A DNA stretch of 64,000 nt from an uncultured Bacteroidaceae bacterium (GCA_934293005.1 CAKQYA010000008.1:28369-92368); one strand, 5' to 3'. Counted from the first letter of the stretch, positions 26,774 to 36,751 are shown. The notes: a model not told the origin generated them from the letters alone. Made by a program: numbers and translations.

Positions 26774-29700
26774 TTATCTTACAGGGGAGATTATGAAAGT
26801 GTAAGCATAATCTTTGTATGGCATCTGATATTCAGAACGAGGCCATGCGCCCCAAGAGTTCACGCATCCTATGCCCATTGAGCGAGAAGCAATGTGAAGG
26901 TCTGTGAATGGACGCTCCACAAGGTCGCCGCTGTGGTATTGGGCCTTTTCTCTTGAAGGCTGAAGATCATCCTCTGTGTAATTGAGAGCCTGGCACTCAA
27001 GTGGCTCTGTGCCTTCAAACTTCAGGCCTTTGCCCTCAGCATCTGTGACAGTCCAATAACGAACGCCAGTCTTTGTGCCTGTCTCCTGCGGACGGACATA
27101 GCCCCAGAACTGCTCTTCTACTGTCTGATTCCAAACGCCAAGGTTTTGGCTGTAGGCGCGGTCGATATAGTTCTCGTGAGGGCCTTTGCCATAATACTCA
27201 ATGTTGGAGAATTGTTTTGGCATCTGCATTTGCATACCGTATCTCATCAGCTGAGGCTTGTTCTTTGCGTCAGGATTCACGGTCATTGCCTGTGTCACGA
27301 TAAGCTTGCCTGCTGGAGTCATGGTGTAGGTGAGTTTGAGGTTAGCATCAAGTCCTTTTATCTCATACTCTGAAGTCACCACATAATTGACTCCGTCTTT
27401 CTTGATGTCGAAGCTTTTCTTCTCAATGTGCGGATGCTGCCAAGCAGCAAAGCGGTTCTGGAAGCCTGCGCCAAAATCGTTGTCTGTAGCTGCGCGCCAG
27501 AAGTCGGGCGTCAGTTCAGACTCGTCTGTAATCATTGGCTTGCCATCCACATCGATGAATGCCACATATCCAGTATGCTTGCTGAATGTCACATCCACTC
27601 CGTTGGCCGAGAGAACGGCGTAGACAGCACGGTCGTCAAGAGACACAGGCTGAACGCCCTTGGCATTCGCAGGCTGCGCTGCAAGTGCTTCGGCAGTAGG
27701 GAACTTATATGAAGACAACGCGAACTGCTCGTGAGCTACTTTCTCGCCAGCATTGAGCAAGCCTTGATTCTCCGAAAGGCAAAAATCAATATTGACGAGC
27801 ACTTCCTTGTCTTTGCATGCCTCGTCGGCAGCTGCCTTTGCTATTGCGTCTACAACCACAACGGCTTTGGCTTGTGGGGCGATGTCAAGCTTGCTTATGT
27901 CAACAGAGCCCTTGTCTGCCACTTTGCCATCCACAAGGACCTCATAGTTCATAATCACATAATTGAGAGGCTGGAAGAAGTTTTCGTTGTATATCTCCAC
28001 TTTTCCCGACTTGGCGTCGGCAAGTGTGGCCCATATGTTCTGGTAGTAATACTGAATTTCGTAAGCATGAGGATTTGGCTCGCGGTCTGGGTTTATGATG
28101 CCATTGCAGTTGAAGTTGTTGTCGGATGCGGGGAAACGGCCGAAATCGCCGCCATAAGCCCATATCTGCTTGCCTGTCACCTTGCTCACGCTGCGAAGGC
28201 CTTGGTCAACGAAATCCCATATGTAGCCGCCCTGGTAATTCGGATATTTGCGCACAAGGTCCCAATATTCCTTGAAGCCGCCGCCAGAGTTGCCCATTGT
28301 GTGGGCATACTCACACTGGATGAGAGGCCTTGGGTTGTTCTCCTTTGCATAGCGTTCGCAATGTCCGTAGTCGGCATACATAGGGCAATAAATGTCTGTC
28401 TTGCCATTCTTGCCTGCCTGCTCATACTGGCAAGGACGCGAAGGGTCGTAGGCCTTGACGAAATCGTATGCGTCCTCGAAGTTCTTGCCATAGCCCGACT
28501 CGTTGCCAAGCGACCACACGATGATGGAAGGGTGATTCTTCAGCACATAGATGTTGTGGCGCTGGCGCTCGATGTGCATGTCATGGAAACGCGGATCTTT
28601 GCCAAGCGACTTCTCGTCATATCCCATTCCGTGGCTTTCGATGTTTGCTTCAGCTGTGACATAGATGCCATAGATGTCGCAAAGCTCGTACCAGCGTGGA
28701 TCGTCAGGATAATGGCAAGTGCGAGCAGCGTTCATGTTGAGCTGCTTCATCACCTTGATGTCCTGTATCATGCGCTCCACAGAAACGACGTATCCATTGT
28801 CGGGATCGAGCTCGTGACGGTCTGCTCCCTTTATGAGGACAGGCTGGCCGTTGACAAGCATTTGCTGGTTCTTCACTTCCACCTTGCGGAAACCAACTCG
28901 CTGCGGTATGCACTCTATGAGTTTGCTGCCATCGTAAAGAGACACATAGAGGTTGTAAAGGTTTGGAGTCTCTGCAGACCACTTGGCAACATTGGCCAAC
29001 TTGTCGTATTCGAACGACACATGTCCGTCGGCACCCACATTAAGGTCTTCATCAAGGGCAGTCTTGCCGTCTGGGCCGACCAGTCGCAGATTAAGTTTCT
29101 TGCCTTTGCCCGACACAACATCTATCTTGCACGAGAGCACTCCATCCTTATAATTGTTCTTCAAGTCGGGAGTGATGAAGAGATCTTCGATATGGCTCTG
29201 AGGACGAGCATATAGATACACTTCTCTTGCGATGCCCGAGAGACGCCAGAAATCCTGGTCTTCATTCCAGCTGCCATCGCACCATCGCATCACCTGCATG
29301 GCTATCAAGTTTTTCTGGCCTGGAACGATGTATTTGGTCACGTCAAATTCGGCGGCCACCTTGCTGTCTTCGCTGTAGCCCACATATTTTCCATTCACAT
29401 AAAGCGACACGTTTGAGGTGGCTGAGCCAATGTGCATGAAAATCTTATCGCCCTTCCAATCTGAAGGCACAGCAAACGTCTGGCGGTATGAACCCACATG
29501 GTTGCCTTTGTCCTGCACAGCAGGCGGCTCACCAGTCCAGTCTGAACGCCATGCATAACAGTTGTTCACATACGTAGCATTGCCATAGCCATTCAGCTCC
29601 CAATTGCCAGGCACAGGCATTGTGTCCCATTTCGAGTCGTCGTAGTTGGTGGCAAAGAAATTGGCAGGGCGCTCATTCGCATTGGCCACCCAATTAAACT

Positions 29701-29929
29701 TCCATTTGCCTTCAAGCGACAAATATCGCGATGAGTTCGACTTTGGGTTATACAGTGGCATCTGCGATTTCTCAGCGAGAGCCTGGCTCTCGTAAGCGAA
29801 ATAATTTGCCACGTCAGTCTTTCGGTTAATCTCATTCACGCCAGGGTCGCACCAGGCAGGGGTCTTCTGTGCCCATGTCGAAAGCGAGCTTAAAGCCATG
29901 ACGGAAAATAAACATAGTTTAAAATTCAT
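26774..29929 (-). CDS. Secreted GH2 beta-galactosidase (LacZ type)
   Basis: 1051 residues with a signal peptide (about 1-20, TWA/Q). All five LacZ domains are present: jelly roll (about 65-235: PVPGNWELNGYGNATYVNN, GSYRQTF), two Ig-like domains flanking the TIM barrel, barrel with acid/base Glu in IVWSLGNESGYGKN and nucleophile Glu in LIQCEYAHTMGNSGGG, and the beta-sandwich bgal_small_N domain (about 770-1050). It hydrolyses terminal beta-galactosides, probably in the periplasm. It stands alone, transcribed from a strong consensus promoter (30013-30044) divergent from mutAB, and ends at a hairpin terminator. Confidence 0.95.
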   Translation of the reverse strand: MNFKLCLFSVMALSSLSTWAQKTPAWCDPGVNEINRKTDVANYFAYESQALAEKSQMPLYNPKSNSSRYLSLEGKWKFNWVANANERPANFFATNYDDSKWDTMPVPGNWELNGYGNATYVNNCYAWRSDWTGEPPAVQDKGNHVGSYRQTFAVPSDWKGDKIFMHIGSATSNVSLYVNGKYVGYSEDSKVAAEFDVTKYIVPGQKNLIAMQVMRWCDGSWNEDQDFWRLSGIAREVYLYARPQSHIEDLFITPDLKNNYKDGVLSCKIDVVSGKGKKLNLRLVGPDGKTALDEDLNVGADGHVSFEYDKLANVAKWSAETPNLYNLYVSLYDGSKLIECIPQRVGFRKVEVKNQQMLVNGQPVLIKGADRHELDPDNGYVVSVERMIQDIKVMKQLNMNAARTCHYPDDPRWYELCDIYGIYVTAEANIESHGMGYDEKSLGKDPRFHDMHIERQRHNIYVLKNHPSIIVWSLGNESGYGKNFEDAYDFVKAYDPSRPCQYEQAGKNGKTDIYCPMYADYGHCERYAKENNPRPLIQCEYAHTMGNSGGGFKEYWDLVRKYPNYQGGYIWDFVDQGLRSVSKVTGKQIWAYGGDFGRFPASDNNFNCNGIINPDREPNPHAYEIQYYYQNIWATLADAKSGKVEIYNENFFQPLNYVIMNYEVLVDGKVADKGSVDISKLDIAPQAKAVVVVDAIAKAAADEACKDKEVLVNIDFCLSENQGLLNAGEKVAHEQFALSSYKFPTAEALAAQPANAKGVQPVSLDDRAVYAVLSANGVDVTFSKHTGYVAFIDVDGKPMITDESELTPDFWRAATDNDFGAGFQNRFAAWQHPHIEKKSFDIKKDGVNYVVTSEYEIKGLDANLKLTYTMTPAGKLIVTQAMTVNPDAKNKPQLMRYGMQMQMPKQFSNIEYYGKGPHENYIDRAYSQNLGVWNQTVEEQFWGYVRPQETGTKTGVRYWTVTDAEGKGLKFEGTEPLECQALNYTEDDLQPSREKAQYHSGDLVERPFTDLHIASRSMGIGCVNSWGAWPRSEYQMPYKDYAYTFIISPVR

Positions 29930-30012
29930 AGTTAATAATAGTTTAAATAAATGTGGTTTGAAATCTTTAATTCATAGGAATGAATAATGATTGAATTTGC
30001 AATATAATACGG

Positions 30013-30044
30013 CAAAGATACAAACTTTTTTTTATTTCCACAAA
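30013..30044 (-). promoter_or_regulatory. Promoter of the beta-galactosidase gene
   Basis: On the minus strand TTTG (30041-30044), 20 bases, then TATCTTTG (30013-30020): a full Bacteroidota sigma-ABfr-type match. The leader to the start codon is about 75 bases. Confidence 0.8.
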
Positions 30045-30081
30045 AGGCAATGCTGATTATTAGTTTTTTCCCCGATTTTAT

Positions 30082-30112
30082 TTTGCCCATACAAAGAAAA
30101 ACCGTACCTTTG
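30082..30112 (+). promoter_or_regulatory. Promoter of mutA-mutB
   Basis: TTTG (30082-30085), 19 bases, then TACCTTTG (30105-30112). The transcript would have a leader of about 165 bases containing a hairpin GCATAAAA...TTTTATGC (30137-30161). I see none of the conserved cobalamin-riboswitch boxes in it. Confidence 0.8.
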
Positions 30113-30283
30113 TATGCTTGACAAACTGAAAGGCGGCATAAAAGAAGTGTCTTTTTATGCGCAGAGTCAGCATCAGGACGCATTGCCGAATCAGACAAGC
30201 TGACAGATACCGGCAAGCAACTCATTTTATTATATGATATAGAATCTTTTATACATAAACATCAATTTTTAAAAATATATTTT

Positions 30284-32134
30284 ATGGCTAACATGAACGA
30301 AAAACTCTTTTCTGAGTTCAAAGCGCCTACCACGCAAGAGTGGCTGGATAAGATTCAGGTAGACCTGAAAGGCGCAGATTTCCAGAAGAGATTGGTTTGG
30401 AGAACTAACGAAGGCTTCAATGTGCAGCCTTTCTATCGTCGTGAGGACCTCGCCGACCTCAAGGCAGTAAACTCTCTTCCTGGCGAGTTTCCATTTGTGA
30501 GGGGCAACAAGAAGGATAACAACATCTGGTATGTGCGACAGAACATCAACGTGGAATGCCCTAAAGAAGCTAACGAGAAGGCTCTCGACATCCTTAACAA
30601 AGGTGTCGACTCCATTGGATTCCACATCCCAGGCAAGAACATCAACAAGCAATTCATCGCTGAGCTCCTTGAGGGAATACTTCCAAAATATGTTGAGCTC
30701 AATTTTGACACATGCCAACGCCACTGCGCAGAGCTCGCAGCTATTCTCGTGGAATATTTCAAAGAGAAGAACTATCCCCTCTCAGAGCTGAAAGGCTCAA
30801 TCAACTTCGACCCTATAGCCAAGACACTCTGCAAAGGAGCTGACCGTTCGGCTCTCATTGTAGATGAAGGTAAGAAGATCATTGAGGCGCTCGCTACCCT
30901 TCCTGGATACAAATGCATCAACGTCAATTCTGTCGACCTGAACAACGCTGGAGCATACATCTACCAAGAACTTGGCTACGCTCTTGCTTGGGGAGCTGAA
31001 TATCTCAATGCCCTCACCGATGCGGGTGTGGACGCCACAGAAGTGGCAAGCCGCATCAAGTTCAACATGGGCGTTTCGGAAAACTATTTCATGGAAATAG
31101 CTAAATTCCGCGCGGCACGCATGCTTTGGGCGCAGATAGTGAAGCAATATGAGCCTAAATGCGACTGCGCTTGCCAGATGCATGTGTGCGCCATCACATC
31201 AGAATACAACCAAACGCTGTTCGACTCATACGTGAACCTCTTGCGCTCACAGACAGAAACGATGTCGGCCGCGCTCGCAAACGTCGACTCCATCGTGGTG
31301 ACTCCTTTCGACAAGCCATACGAAGTACCTACCGACTTCGCAGAGCGCATAGCACGCAACCAGCAGCTTCTCCTCAAGGAAGAGGCACACTTCGACAAGC
31401 TTGTTGACGTGGCAGGCGGATCATACACCATAGAGCACCTCACAGACGCTATCGCTCATGAGGGATGGAAGCTCTTCCTTGCAACAGAAAACGCAGGCGG
31501 ATTCCTCGCCGAGGTGCTTGCAGGCAACATCCAGAATGCCATCAACGCCTCTAACGACAAACGTCATGCCGATGCTGCAAAGCGCAAGGAATTCATTCTC
31601 GGCACAAACCAGTTCCCTAACTTCACAGAGAAATCTGAAGGCAAGGAACCTCTTGCTCACGTTTGCTCATGCGGCGAGAAAGCAACAATGCCTTCACTCA
31701 ACAAGGAGCGTCTCGCTTCCGAATTTGAATCGCTCCGCCTCGCCACAGAGAACGCATCTAAGCAGCCTGTAGCTTTCATGCTCACCATAGGCAACCTCGC
31801 TATGCGTCAGGCGCGCGCGCAGTTCTCAAGCAACTTCCTTGCAGCTGCTGGATACAAGGTGATGGACAACCTCGGATTCAAAACTGTAGAAGAAGGCGTA
31901 GATGCCGCTCTGAAAGCTGATGCCGACATCATCGTGATCTGCTCTTCTGACGATGAATATGCAGAATACGCAATCCCTGCATACAAGTATCTCAACGGAC
32001 GCGCCATGTTTGTGGTAGCTGGAGCACCAGCTTGCTCCGACGACCTCAAGGCTGCTGGAATCGAGAACTTTATCAACGTTAAGTCTAATCAGCTCGGCAC
32101 TCTGAAGGAGTACAATGCTAAACTCGGAATCTAA
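30284..32134 (+). CDS. mutA: Methylmalonyl-CoA mutase small (beta) subunit
   Basis: 616 residues. Shares the TIM-barrel plus B12-fold layout of the large subunit but lacks the DxHxxG cobalamin-binding His motif, as expected for the non-catalytic subunit. Family features: EWLDKIQVDLKGADFQKRLVWRTNEGFNVQPFY at the N-terminus and GVSENYFMEIAKFRAARMLWAQIV in the barrel. With MutB it interconverts methylmalonyl-CoA and succinyl-CoA, feeding propionate formation in Bacteroidales. The gap to mutB is 5 bp. The gene is preceded by a consensus promoter with a structured leader. Confidence 0.96.
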   Translation: MANMNEKLFSEFKAPTTQEWLDKIQVDLKGADFQKRLVWRTNEGFNVQPFYRREDLADLKAVNSLPGEFPFVRGNKKDNNIWYVRQNINVECPKEANEKALDILNKGVDSIGFHIPGKNINKQFIAELLEGILPKYVELNFDTCQRHCAELAAILVEYFKEKNYPLSELKGSINFDPIAKTLCKGADRSALIVDEGKKIIEALATLPGYKCINVNSVDLNNAGAYIYQELGYALAWGAEYLNALTDAGVDATEVASRIKFNMGVSENYFMEIAKFRAARMLWAQIVKQYEPKCDCACQMHVCAITSEYNQTLFDSYVNLLRSQTETMSAALANVDSIVVTPFDKPYEVPTDFAERIARNQQLLLKEEAHFDKLVDVAGGSYTIEHLTDAIAHEGWKLFLATENAGGFLAEVLAGNIQNAINASNDKRHADAAKRKEFILGTNQFPNFTEKSEGKEPLAHVCSCGEKATMPSLNKERLASEFESLRLATENASKQPVAFMLTIGNLAMRQARAQFSSNFLAAAGYKVMDNLGFKTVEEGVDAALKADADIIVICSSDDEYAEYAIPAYKYLNGRAMFVVAGAPACSDDLKAAGIENFINVKSNQLGTLKEYNAKLGI

Positions 32135-32139
32135 ACACT

Positions 32140-34305
32140 ATGGCTCGTAAAAATTTTAATGATATAGATATCTACGCTGGCATTCAAGAGAAGAATGGAC
32201 AGCAGTGGCAGAAAGAGAATGGCATCACAGCCAGCTGGAGAACTCCAGAGCAGATTGACATTCAGCCTGTATACACTAAAGAAGACCTTGAAGGCATGGA
32301 ACACCTCGACTTCACAGCCGGCATTCCTCCTTACCTCCGCGGCCCTTATTCGATGATGTACCCTTTCCGTCCTTGGACAATCCGCCAGTATGCCGGATTC
32401 TCCACAGCGGAAGAATCAAACGCATTCTACAGACGCAACCTCGCATCCGGACAGAAAGGACTGTCGGTCGCATTCGACCTTCCCACTCACCGTGGCTACG
32501 ACCCGGACAACGAGCGCGTTGTGGGCGATGTCGGCAAAGCGGGCGTTTCCATCTGCTCTCTTGAGAACATGAAGACTCTCTTCGCGGGCATTCCTCTCAA
32601 CAAGATGTCGGTTTCCATGACAATGAACGGCGCTGTGCTCCCTATCCTCGCATTCTATATCAACGCAGGCCTGGAGCAAGGAGCCAAACTTGAAGAAATG
32701 GCTGGCACTATCCAAAATGACATTCTGAAAGAATTCATGGTGCGCAACACATATATCTACCCACCAGCATTCTCGATGAAAATCATCGCGGACATCTTCG
32801 AATACACTTCGCAGAAAATGCCTAAGTTCAACTCTATCTCCATCTCTGGCTACCACATGCAGGAAGCTGGTGCCACGGCCGACATTGAGCTGGCATACAC
32901 TCTTGCCGACGGACTCGATTATCTGCGCACCGGCATTAACGCTGGCATTGATGTCGACGCATTCGCACCACGCTTGTCGTTCTTCTGGGCCATCGGCATG
33001 AACCACTTCATGGAGATTGCGAAAATGCGTGCCGGACGTCTGCTCTGGGCAAAGATCGTGAAGAGCTTCGGAGCTAAGAACCCCAAGTCGCTTGCGCTCC
33101 GCACACACTCTCAGACATCAGGATGGTCGCTCACAGAGCAAGACCCATTCAACAATGTTGGCCGCACATGCATCGAGGCTATGGCTGCCGTGCTCGGACA
33201 CACACAGTCGCTCCACACAAACGCTCTTGACGAGGCTATCGCGCTTCCGACCGACTTCTCAGCTCGTATTGCCCGCAACACTCAGATTTACATCCAGAAC
33301 GAGACAAAGGTGTGCAAGCAGATCGACCCTTGGGCTGGCTCATTCTATGTGGAGACACTTACCAACGAACTCGTGCACAAGGCTTGGGAGCACATTCAGG
33401 AAATAGAAAAGCTCGGTGGCATGGCCAAAGCCATTGAAACAGGACTTCCAAAGATGCGTATCGAGGAGGCTGCAGCACGCACACAGGCACGTATCGACTC
33501 AGGCGCGCAGACTATCGTCGGCACCAACAAATACCGTCTCGACCACGAAGATCCGCTCGACATCCTTGAGGTGGACAACACAGCCGTTCGTCTGCAGCAA
33601 GAAGAGGGACTGAAAGAGCTCCGCGCAAACCGCGACGAGGAAGCATGCAAGGCCGCTCTCGCAGAGATCACAGCATGCGTACAGGATTTCAAGGATGGCA
33701 AGAAGAGCGAAAACAACCTTCTCGACTTGGCTGTCAAGGCTGCAGGCTTGCGTTGCACCCTTGGCGAAATATCAGATGCCTGCGAAGCTGTCGTGGGACG
33801 TTATAAAGCAATCATCAGAACAATAAGCAACGTGTACTCAGCAGAATCAAAAGGCGACAAGGACTTCCAGGATGCCTGCGCCGCAACAGAGAAATTTGCG
33901 CAAAAGAACGGACGTCGCCCTCGTATCATGATAGCCAAGATGGGACAGGACGGCCACGACCGCGGAGCAAAGGTTTGCGCTACAGGTTATGCCGACTGTG
34001 GCTTCGACGTGGATATGGGTCCTCTCTTCCAGACACCTGCGGAGGCCGCACGCCAGGCTGTGGAGAACGATGTTGACGTGCTTGGTGCAAGCTCGCTCGC
34101 AGCAGGCCACAAGACTCTCATTCCACAAGTCATAGAAGAGCTTAAGAAACTGGGCCGCGAGGATATCCTCGTCATTGGCGGCGGTGTGATCCCAGCACAG
34201 GACTACGACTTCCTTTACAAGGCTGGCGTTGCCGCAGTCTTCGGCCCAGGCACATCTGTAGCCAAGGCTGCTGTGGAAATAATGAAGATACTCAACGAAG
34301 AATAA
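32140..34305 (+). CDS. mutB: Methylmalonyl-CoA mutase large (alpha) subunit
   Basis: 721 residues, the catalytic AdoCbl-dependent subunit. Substrate barrel: YAGFSTAEESNAFYRRNLASGQKGLSVAFDLPTHRGYD and HTQSLHTNALDEAIALPTDFSARIARNTQ. The C-terminal B12-binding domain has KMGQDGHDRGAKVCATGYADCGFDV with the axial-ligand His and GASSLAAGHKTLIPQV. It follows mutA by 5 bp, so translation is coupled or nearly so. The usual accessory genes (epimerase, MeaB) are not within this window. Confidence 0.97.
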   Translation: MARKNFNDIDIYAGIQEKNGQQWQKENGITASWRTPEQIDIQPVYTKEDLEGMEHLDFTAGIPPYLRGPYSMMYPFRPWTIRQYAGFSTAEESNAFYRRNLASGQKGLSVAFDLPTHRGYDPDNERVVGDVGKAGVSICSLENMKTLFAGIPLNKMSVSMTMNGAVLPILAFYINAGLEQGAKLEEMAGTIQNDILKEFMVRNTYIYPPAFSMKIIADIFEYTSQKMPKFNSISISGYHMQEAGATADIELAYTLADGLDYLRTGINAGIDVDAFAPRLSFFWAIGMNHFMEIAKMRAGRLLWAKIVKSFGAKNPKSLALRTHSQTSGWSLTEQDPFNNVGRTCIEAMAAVLGHTQSLHTNALDEAIALPTDFSARIARNTQIYIQNETKVCKQIDPWAGSFYVETLTNELVHKAWEHIQEIEKLGGMAKAIETGLPKMRIEEAAARTQARIDSGAQTIVGTNKYRLDHEDPLDILEVDNTAVRLQQEEGLKELRANRDEEACKAALAEITACVQDFKDGKKSENNLLDLAVKAAGLRCTLGEISDACEAVVGRYKAIIRTISNVYSAESKGDKDFQDACAATEKFAQKNGRRPRIMIAKMGQDGHDRGAKVCATGYADCGFDVDMGPLFQTPAEAARQAVENDVDVLGASSLAAGHKTLIPQVIEELKKLGREDILVIGGGVIPAQDYDFLYKAGVAAVFGPGTSVAKAAVEIMKILNEE

Positions 34306-34354
34306 TCGCTATGCGCCATCATTCGGGCATTTGGCCGAAATGGGCATGAGAAAG

Positions 34355-34395
34355 AAAGGTGAGGGAATCAATAAAGCTGATTCCCTCACCTTTTT
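34355..34395 (+). terminator. Intrinsic terminator of mutAB
   Basis: A 16-bp perfect stem (34355-34370 with 34378-34393) around a 7-base loop, ending in a run of T. It lies 50 bp after the mutB stop. Confidence 0.85.
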
Positions 34396-34453
34396 CATTG
34401 TGCACAAGCAGACTATAAGGTTTCCGACCAAGGGCAAGGCAACACCCATGAAA

Positions 34454-34551
34454 AAGTATCACGTGATACTTGGGCAAGTATCATATAATACTTTGCAAAG
34501 TATCACGTAATACTTGGGCAAGTATCACGTAATACTTCGCCAAGTATCCTT
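34454..34551. repeat. 22-bp-period palindromic repeat array (4.5 units)
   Basis: Units start at 34454, 34476, 34498, 34520 and 34542, exactly 22 bp apart. Each begins with a near-palindrome of 18 bp, AAGTATCACGTAATACTT or a variant, followed by a four-base spacer (GGGC, TGCA-like or CGCC). The last unit is half (AAGTATCCTT) and runs into CCTCTTTTTTTTT. The same half-unit and tail recur at 63336. The array fills the space between mutB and ligA, whose transcripts converge here; the T-run may serve as a terminator for one strand. Confidence 0.85.
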
Positions 34552-34600
34552 ACCCTCTTTTTTTTTGACTAATGATTTATTATTTCCATGACCTCTTTCA

Positions 34601-36607
34601 TCACACTAACATGGCAAGGAATTCATCCTCGTTGACGAGCGGGATGCCTAAGGCTGCGGCTTTTTCCATTTTGGATGGCCCCATGTTGTCACCTGCAAGA
34701 ATGAAGGATGTTTTCTTTGAGATACTCCCTGCATTTTTCCCGCCGTTGTGTTCTATCATGGCTTTGTATTCATCGCGCGAATGTTTAGCAAACACACCTG
34801 ATATCACAATGCTCTTGCCTGCAAGCACATCTGTGTGTCCTGCAAGCTGTTCTGTCGACAGTTGCATTTGCACGCCATGGGATGCAAGTCGTTGCAATAT
34901 GGCAATATTCGTGGGATTTGCGAAATATCTGATTATGGATTCTGCTATTGCTTGCCCTACCCCGCTTACTTCAAGAAGTTGGTCAAGTGTGGCGCTGCGC
35001 AAAGCATCCATCGACTTGAAGTGGCGGGCAAGGAGCTTTGCAGTGGCTTCCCCGACAAAACGTATGCCAATAGCAAACACCACACGTTCGAATGGAACTT
35101 TAACTGTCGCCTTTACACCATCAATAATTTTCTGGGCCGACTTGACTCGATTTGTGTTGTTGCCGCATATGTCTTTAACAGTCAACTCGTACAAATCAGA
35201 GAAATCATGAAGCAAGCCTCGTTTGAAGAAGTCGTCCACAGTTTCCGGACCAAGGCTGTCGATGTTCATGGCCTTGCGTGATATGAAATGTTCGATTCGG
35301 CCTTTTATCTGCGGGGCGCAAGCTGTGTCGTTTGGGCAATAATGGGCTGCTTCGCCCTCATATCTTACAAGGGGCGCACCGCATTCGGGGCAGTTGGTTA
35401 TAAACTGCACGCGTTTCATTCCAGGAGCACGTTGCGATTTGTCCACTCCGACTACTTTGGGAATTATCTCACCTCCTTTCTCCACATAAACCATATCGCC
35501 TATATGCAGGTCGAGTTCGTTCATCACATCTGCATTATGCAGCGAAGCGCGCTTAACAACTGTGCCAGCCAAATGAACAGGCTCCATGTTGGCAACAGGG
35601 GTGATAGCACCTGTGCGTCCCACTTGGTATGTCACCGCATTGAGTCGTGTGCACACTCTTTCTGCCTTGAATTTGTATGCTATGGCCCATCTTGGACTTT
35701 TTACTGTGAATCCAAGTTGTCTCTGCTGGCGCAAGGAGTTGACTTTAAGAACGATGCCATCTGTAGCCACTGGAAGATTCTTCCTTTCTTTATCCCAATA
35801 GTCAATAAAGTGAAGCACATCATCTACCGACTTGCATTTCTTCATGCCTTGTGAAATCTTGAATCCCCATGAGGATGCCATCTGCAGCAATTCATAATGG
35901 CTGGCATCATCAGGAGCATCGTCGAGCAGCAAATAATACAAGTAAGCATCCAGACCACGCTGAGCCACGACCTTTGAATTTTGCGACTTGAGTGTGCCGC
36001 TTGCCGCGTTGCGCGGATTTGCAAATAGAGGTTCCTCACGAGCTGCGCGTTCTGCGTTAAGACGGTCAAAAGAGGCCCATGGCATAAGTATTTCACCCCG
36101 AATCTCAAACTCATGAGGATAGCCGCATCCTTCTTGCAGAGTTAATGGTATAGACTTGATTGTGCGCACATTTGCTGTGACATCATCTCCTTGCTCTCCG
36201 TCTCCACGGGTGACGGCACGAACGAGTTGCCCGTCCACATAAGTGAGCGAGATGCTTAGCCCGTCATATTTCATTTCTGCACAGATGTCGAAAGGCTCTC
36301 CGCCGAGCCCTTCTTTCACACGATTATAAAATTCGCGCACGTCTTGTTCGCTATAAGTGTTGGAAAGAGACAGCATAGGACGTTTGTGCTTTACAGTCTT
36401 GAATGTCTGTGTCAAATCGCTGCCCACACGCATCGAAGGAGAATTGAGGTCTGCATATTGTGGATAGAACAATTCAAGATCTTGAAGACGATACATGAGT
36501 TGGTCGTAATCATAATCTGAAATTGTTGGTTGATTGAGCACGTAATAATTATAGTTGTGCTGATTAAGCTCTTTACGTAGTTGCAGTATTTCTTGTTGCG
36601 GATCCAT
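34601..36607 (-). CDS. ligA: NAD-dependent DNA ligase
   Basis: 668 residues, normal length. Domain order: NAD-binding Ia (LRKELNQHNYNYYVLNQPTISDYDYD), adenylation domain with KxDG lysine (ICAEMKYDGLSISLTYVDG), OB fold, four-Cys zinc finger (NCPECGAPLVRY, then HYCPNDTACAPQ), helix-hairpin-helix repeats (about 500-580) and a C-terminal BRCT domain (about 590-668). It seals nicks in replication and repair using NAD. It has its own promoter 36629-36660 with a leader of only about 15 bases. Confidence 0.97.
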   Translation of the reverse strand: MDPQQEILQLRKELNQHNYNYYVLNQPTISDYDYDQLMYRLQDLELFYPQYADLNSPSMRVGSDLTQTFKTVKHKRPMLSLSNTYSEQDVREFYNRVKEGLGGEPFDICAEMKYDGLSISLTYVDGQLVRAVTRGDGEQGDDVTANVRTIKSIPLTLQEGCGYPHEFEIRGEILMPWASFDRLNAERAAREEPLFANPRNAASGTLKSQNSKVVAQRGLDAYLYYLLLDDAPDDASHYELLQMASSWGFKISQGMKKCKSVDDVLHFIDYWDKERKNLPVATDGIVLKVNSLRQQRQLGFTVKSPRWAIAYKFKAERVCTRLNAVTYQVGRTGAITPVANMEPVHLAGTVVKRASLHNADVMNELDLHIGDMVYVEKGGEIIPKVVGVDKSQRAPGMKRVQFITNCPECGAPLVRYEGEAAHYCPNDTACAPQIKGRIEHFISRKAMNIDSLGPETVDDFFKRGLLHDFSDLYELTVKDICGNNTNRVKSAQKIIDGVKATVKVPFERVVFAIGIRFVGEATAKLLARHFKSMDALRSATLDQLLEVSGVGQAIAESIIRYFANPTNIAILQRLASHGVQMQLSTEQLAGHTDVLAGKSIVISGVFAKHSRDEYKAMIEHNGGKNAGSISKKTSFILAGDNMGPSKMEKAAALGIPLVNEDEFLAMLV

Positions 36608-36628
36608 AATCTAAAATTGTTTTATATG

Positions 36629-36660
36629 CAAAAATACTACAAAATTTACATCTGCACAAA
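36629..36660 (-). promoter_or_regulatory. Promoter of ligA
   Basis: Minus strand TTTG (36657-36660), 20 bases, TATTTTTG (36629-36636). Transcription would begin about 15 bases before the ligA start codon. Confidence 0.7.
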
Positions 36661-36751
36661 CAATGAGGATGTTTTGTATGTTTAAGGATTTGGAAAACAT
36701 CAAGCTTGTTGGTGTATTGTCAACAGAGAGGCTGCGCAAGAAGATGCTTGG

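Noticed and set aside
27731..29215. 494-codon open frame on the plus strand opposite the beta-galactosidase gene
   Set aside because: It is the antisense of a well-supported GH2 gene and has an odd Val/Leu/Ala/His-rich composition with no recognisable motif.
30113..30283. Cobalamin riboswitch upstream of mutA
   Set aside because: None of the conserved B12-box sequences is visible in the leader; only a simple hairpin is seen.
32416..33108. 230-codon minus-strand frame opposite mutB
   Set aside because: Shadow frame of a conserved gene with no independent support.
34454..34551. CRISPR array
   Set aside because: The period is 22 bp with only 4-base spacers between near-palindromes, so there are no unique spacers of normal length, and no cas genes occur in the window.
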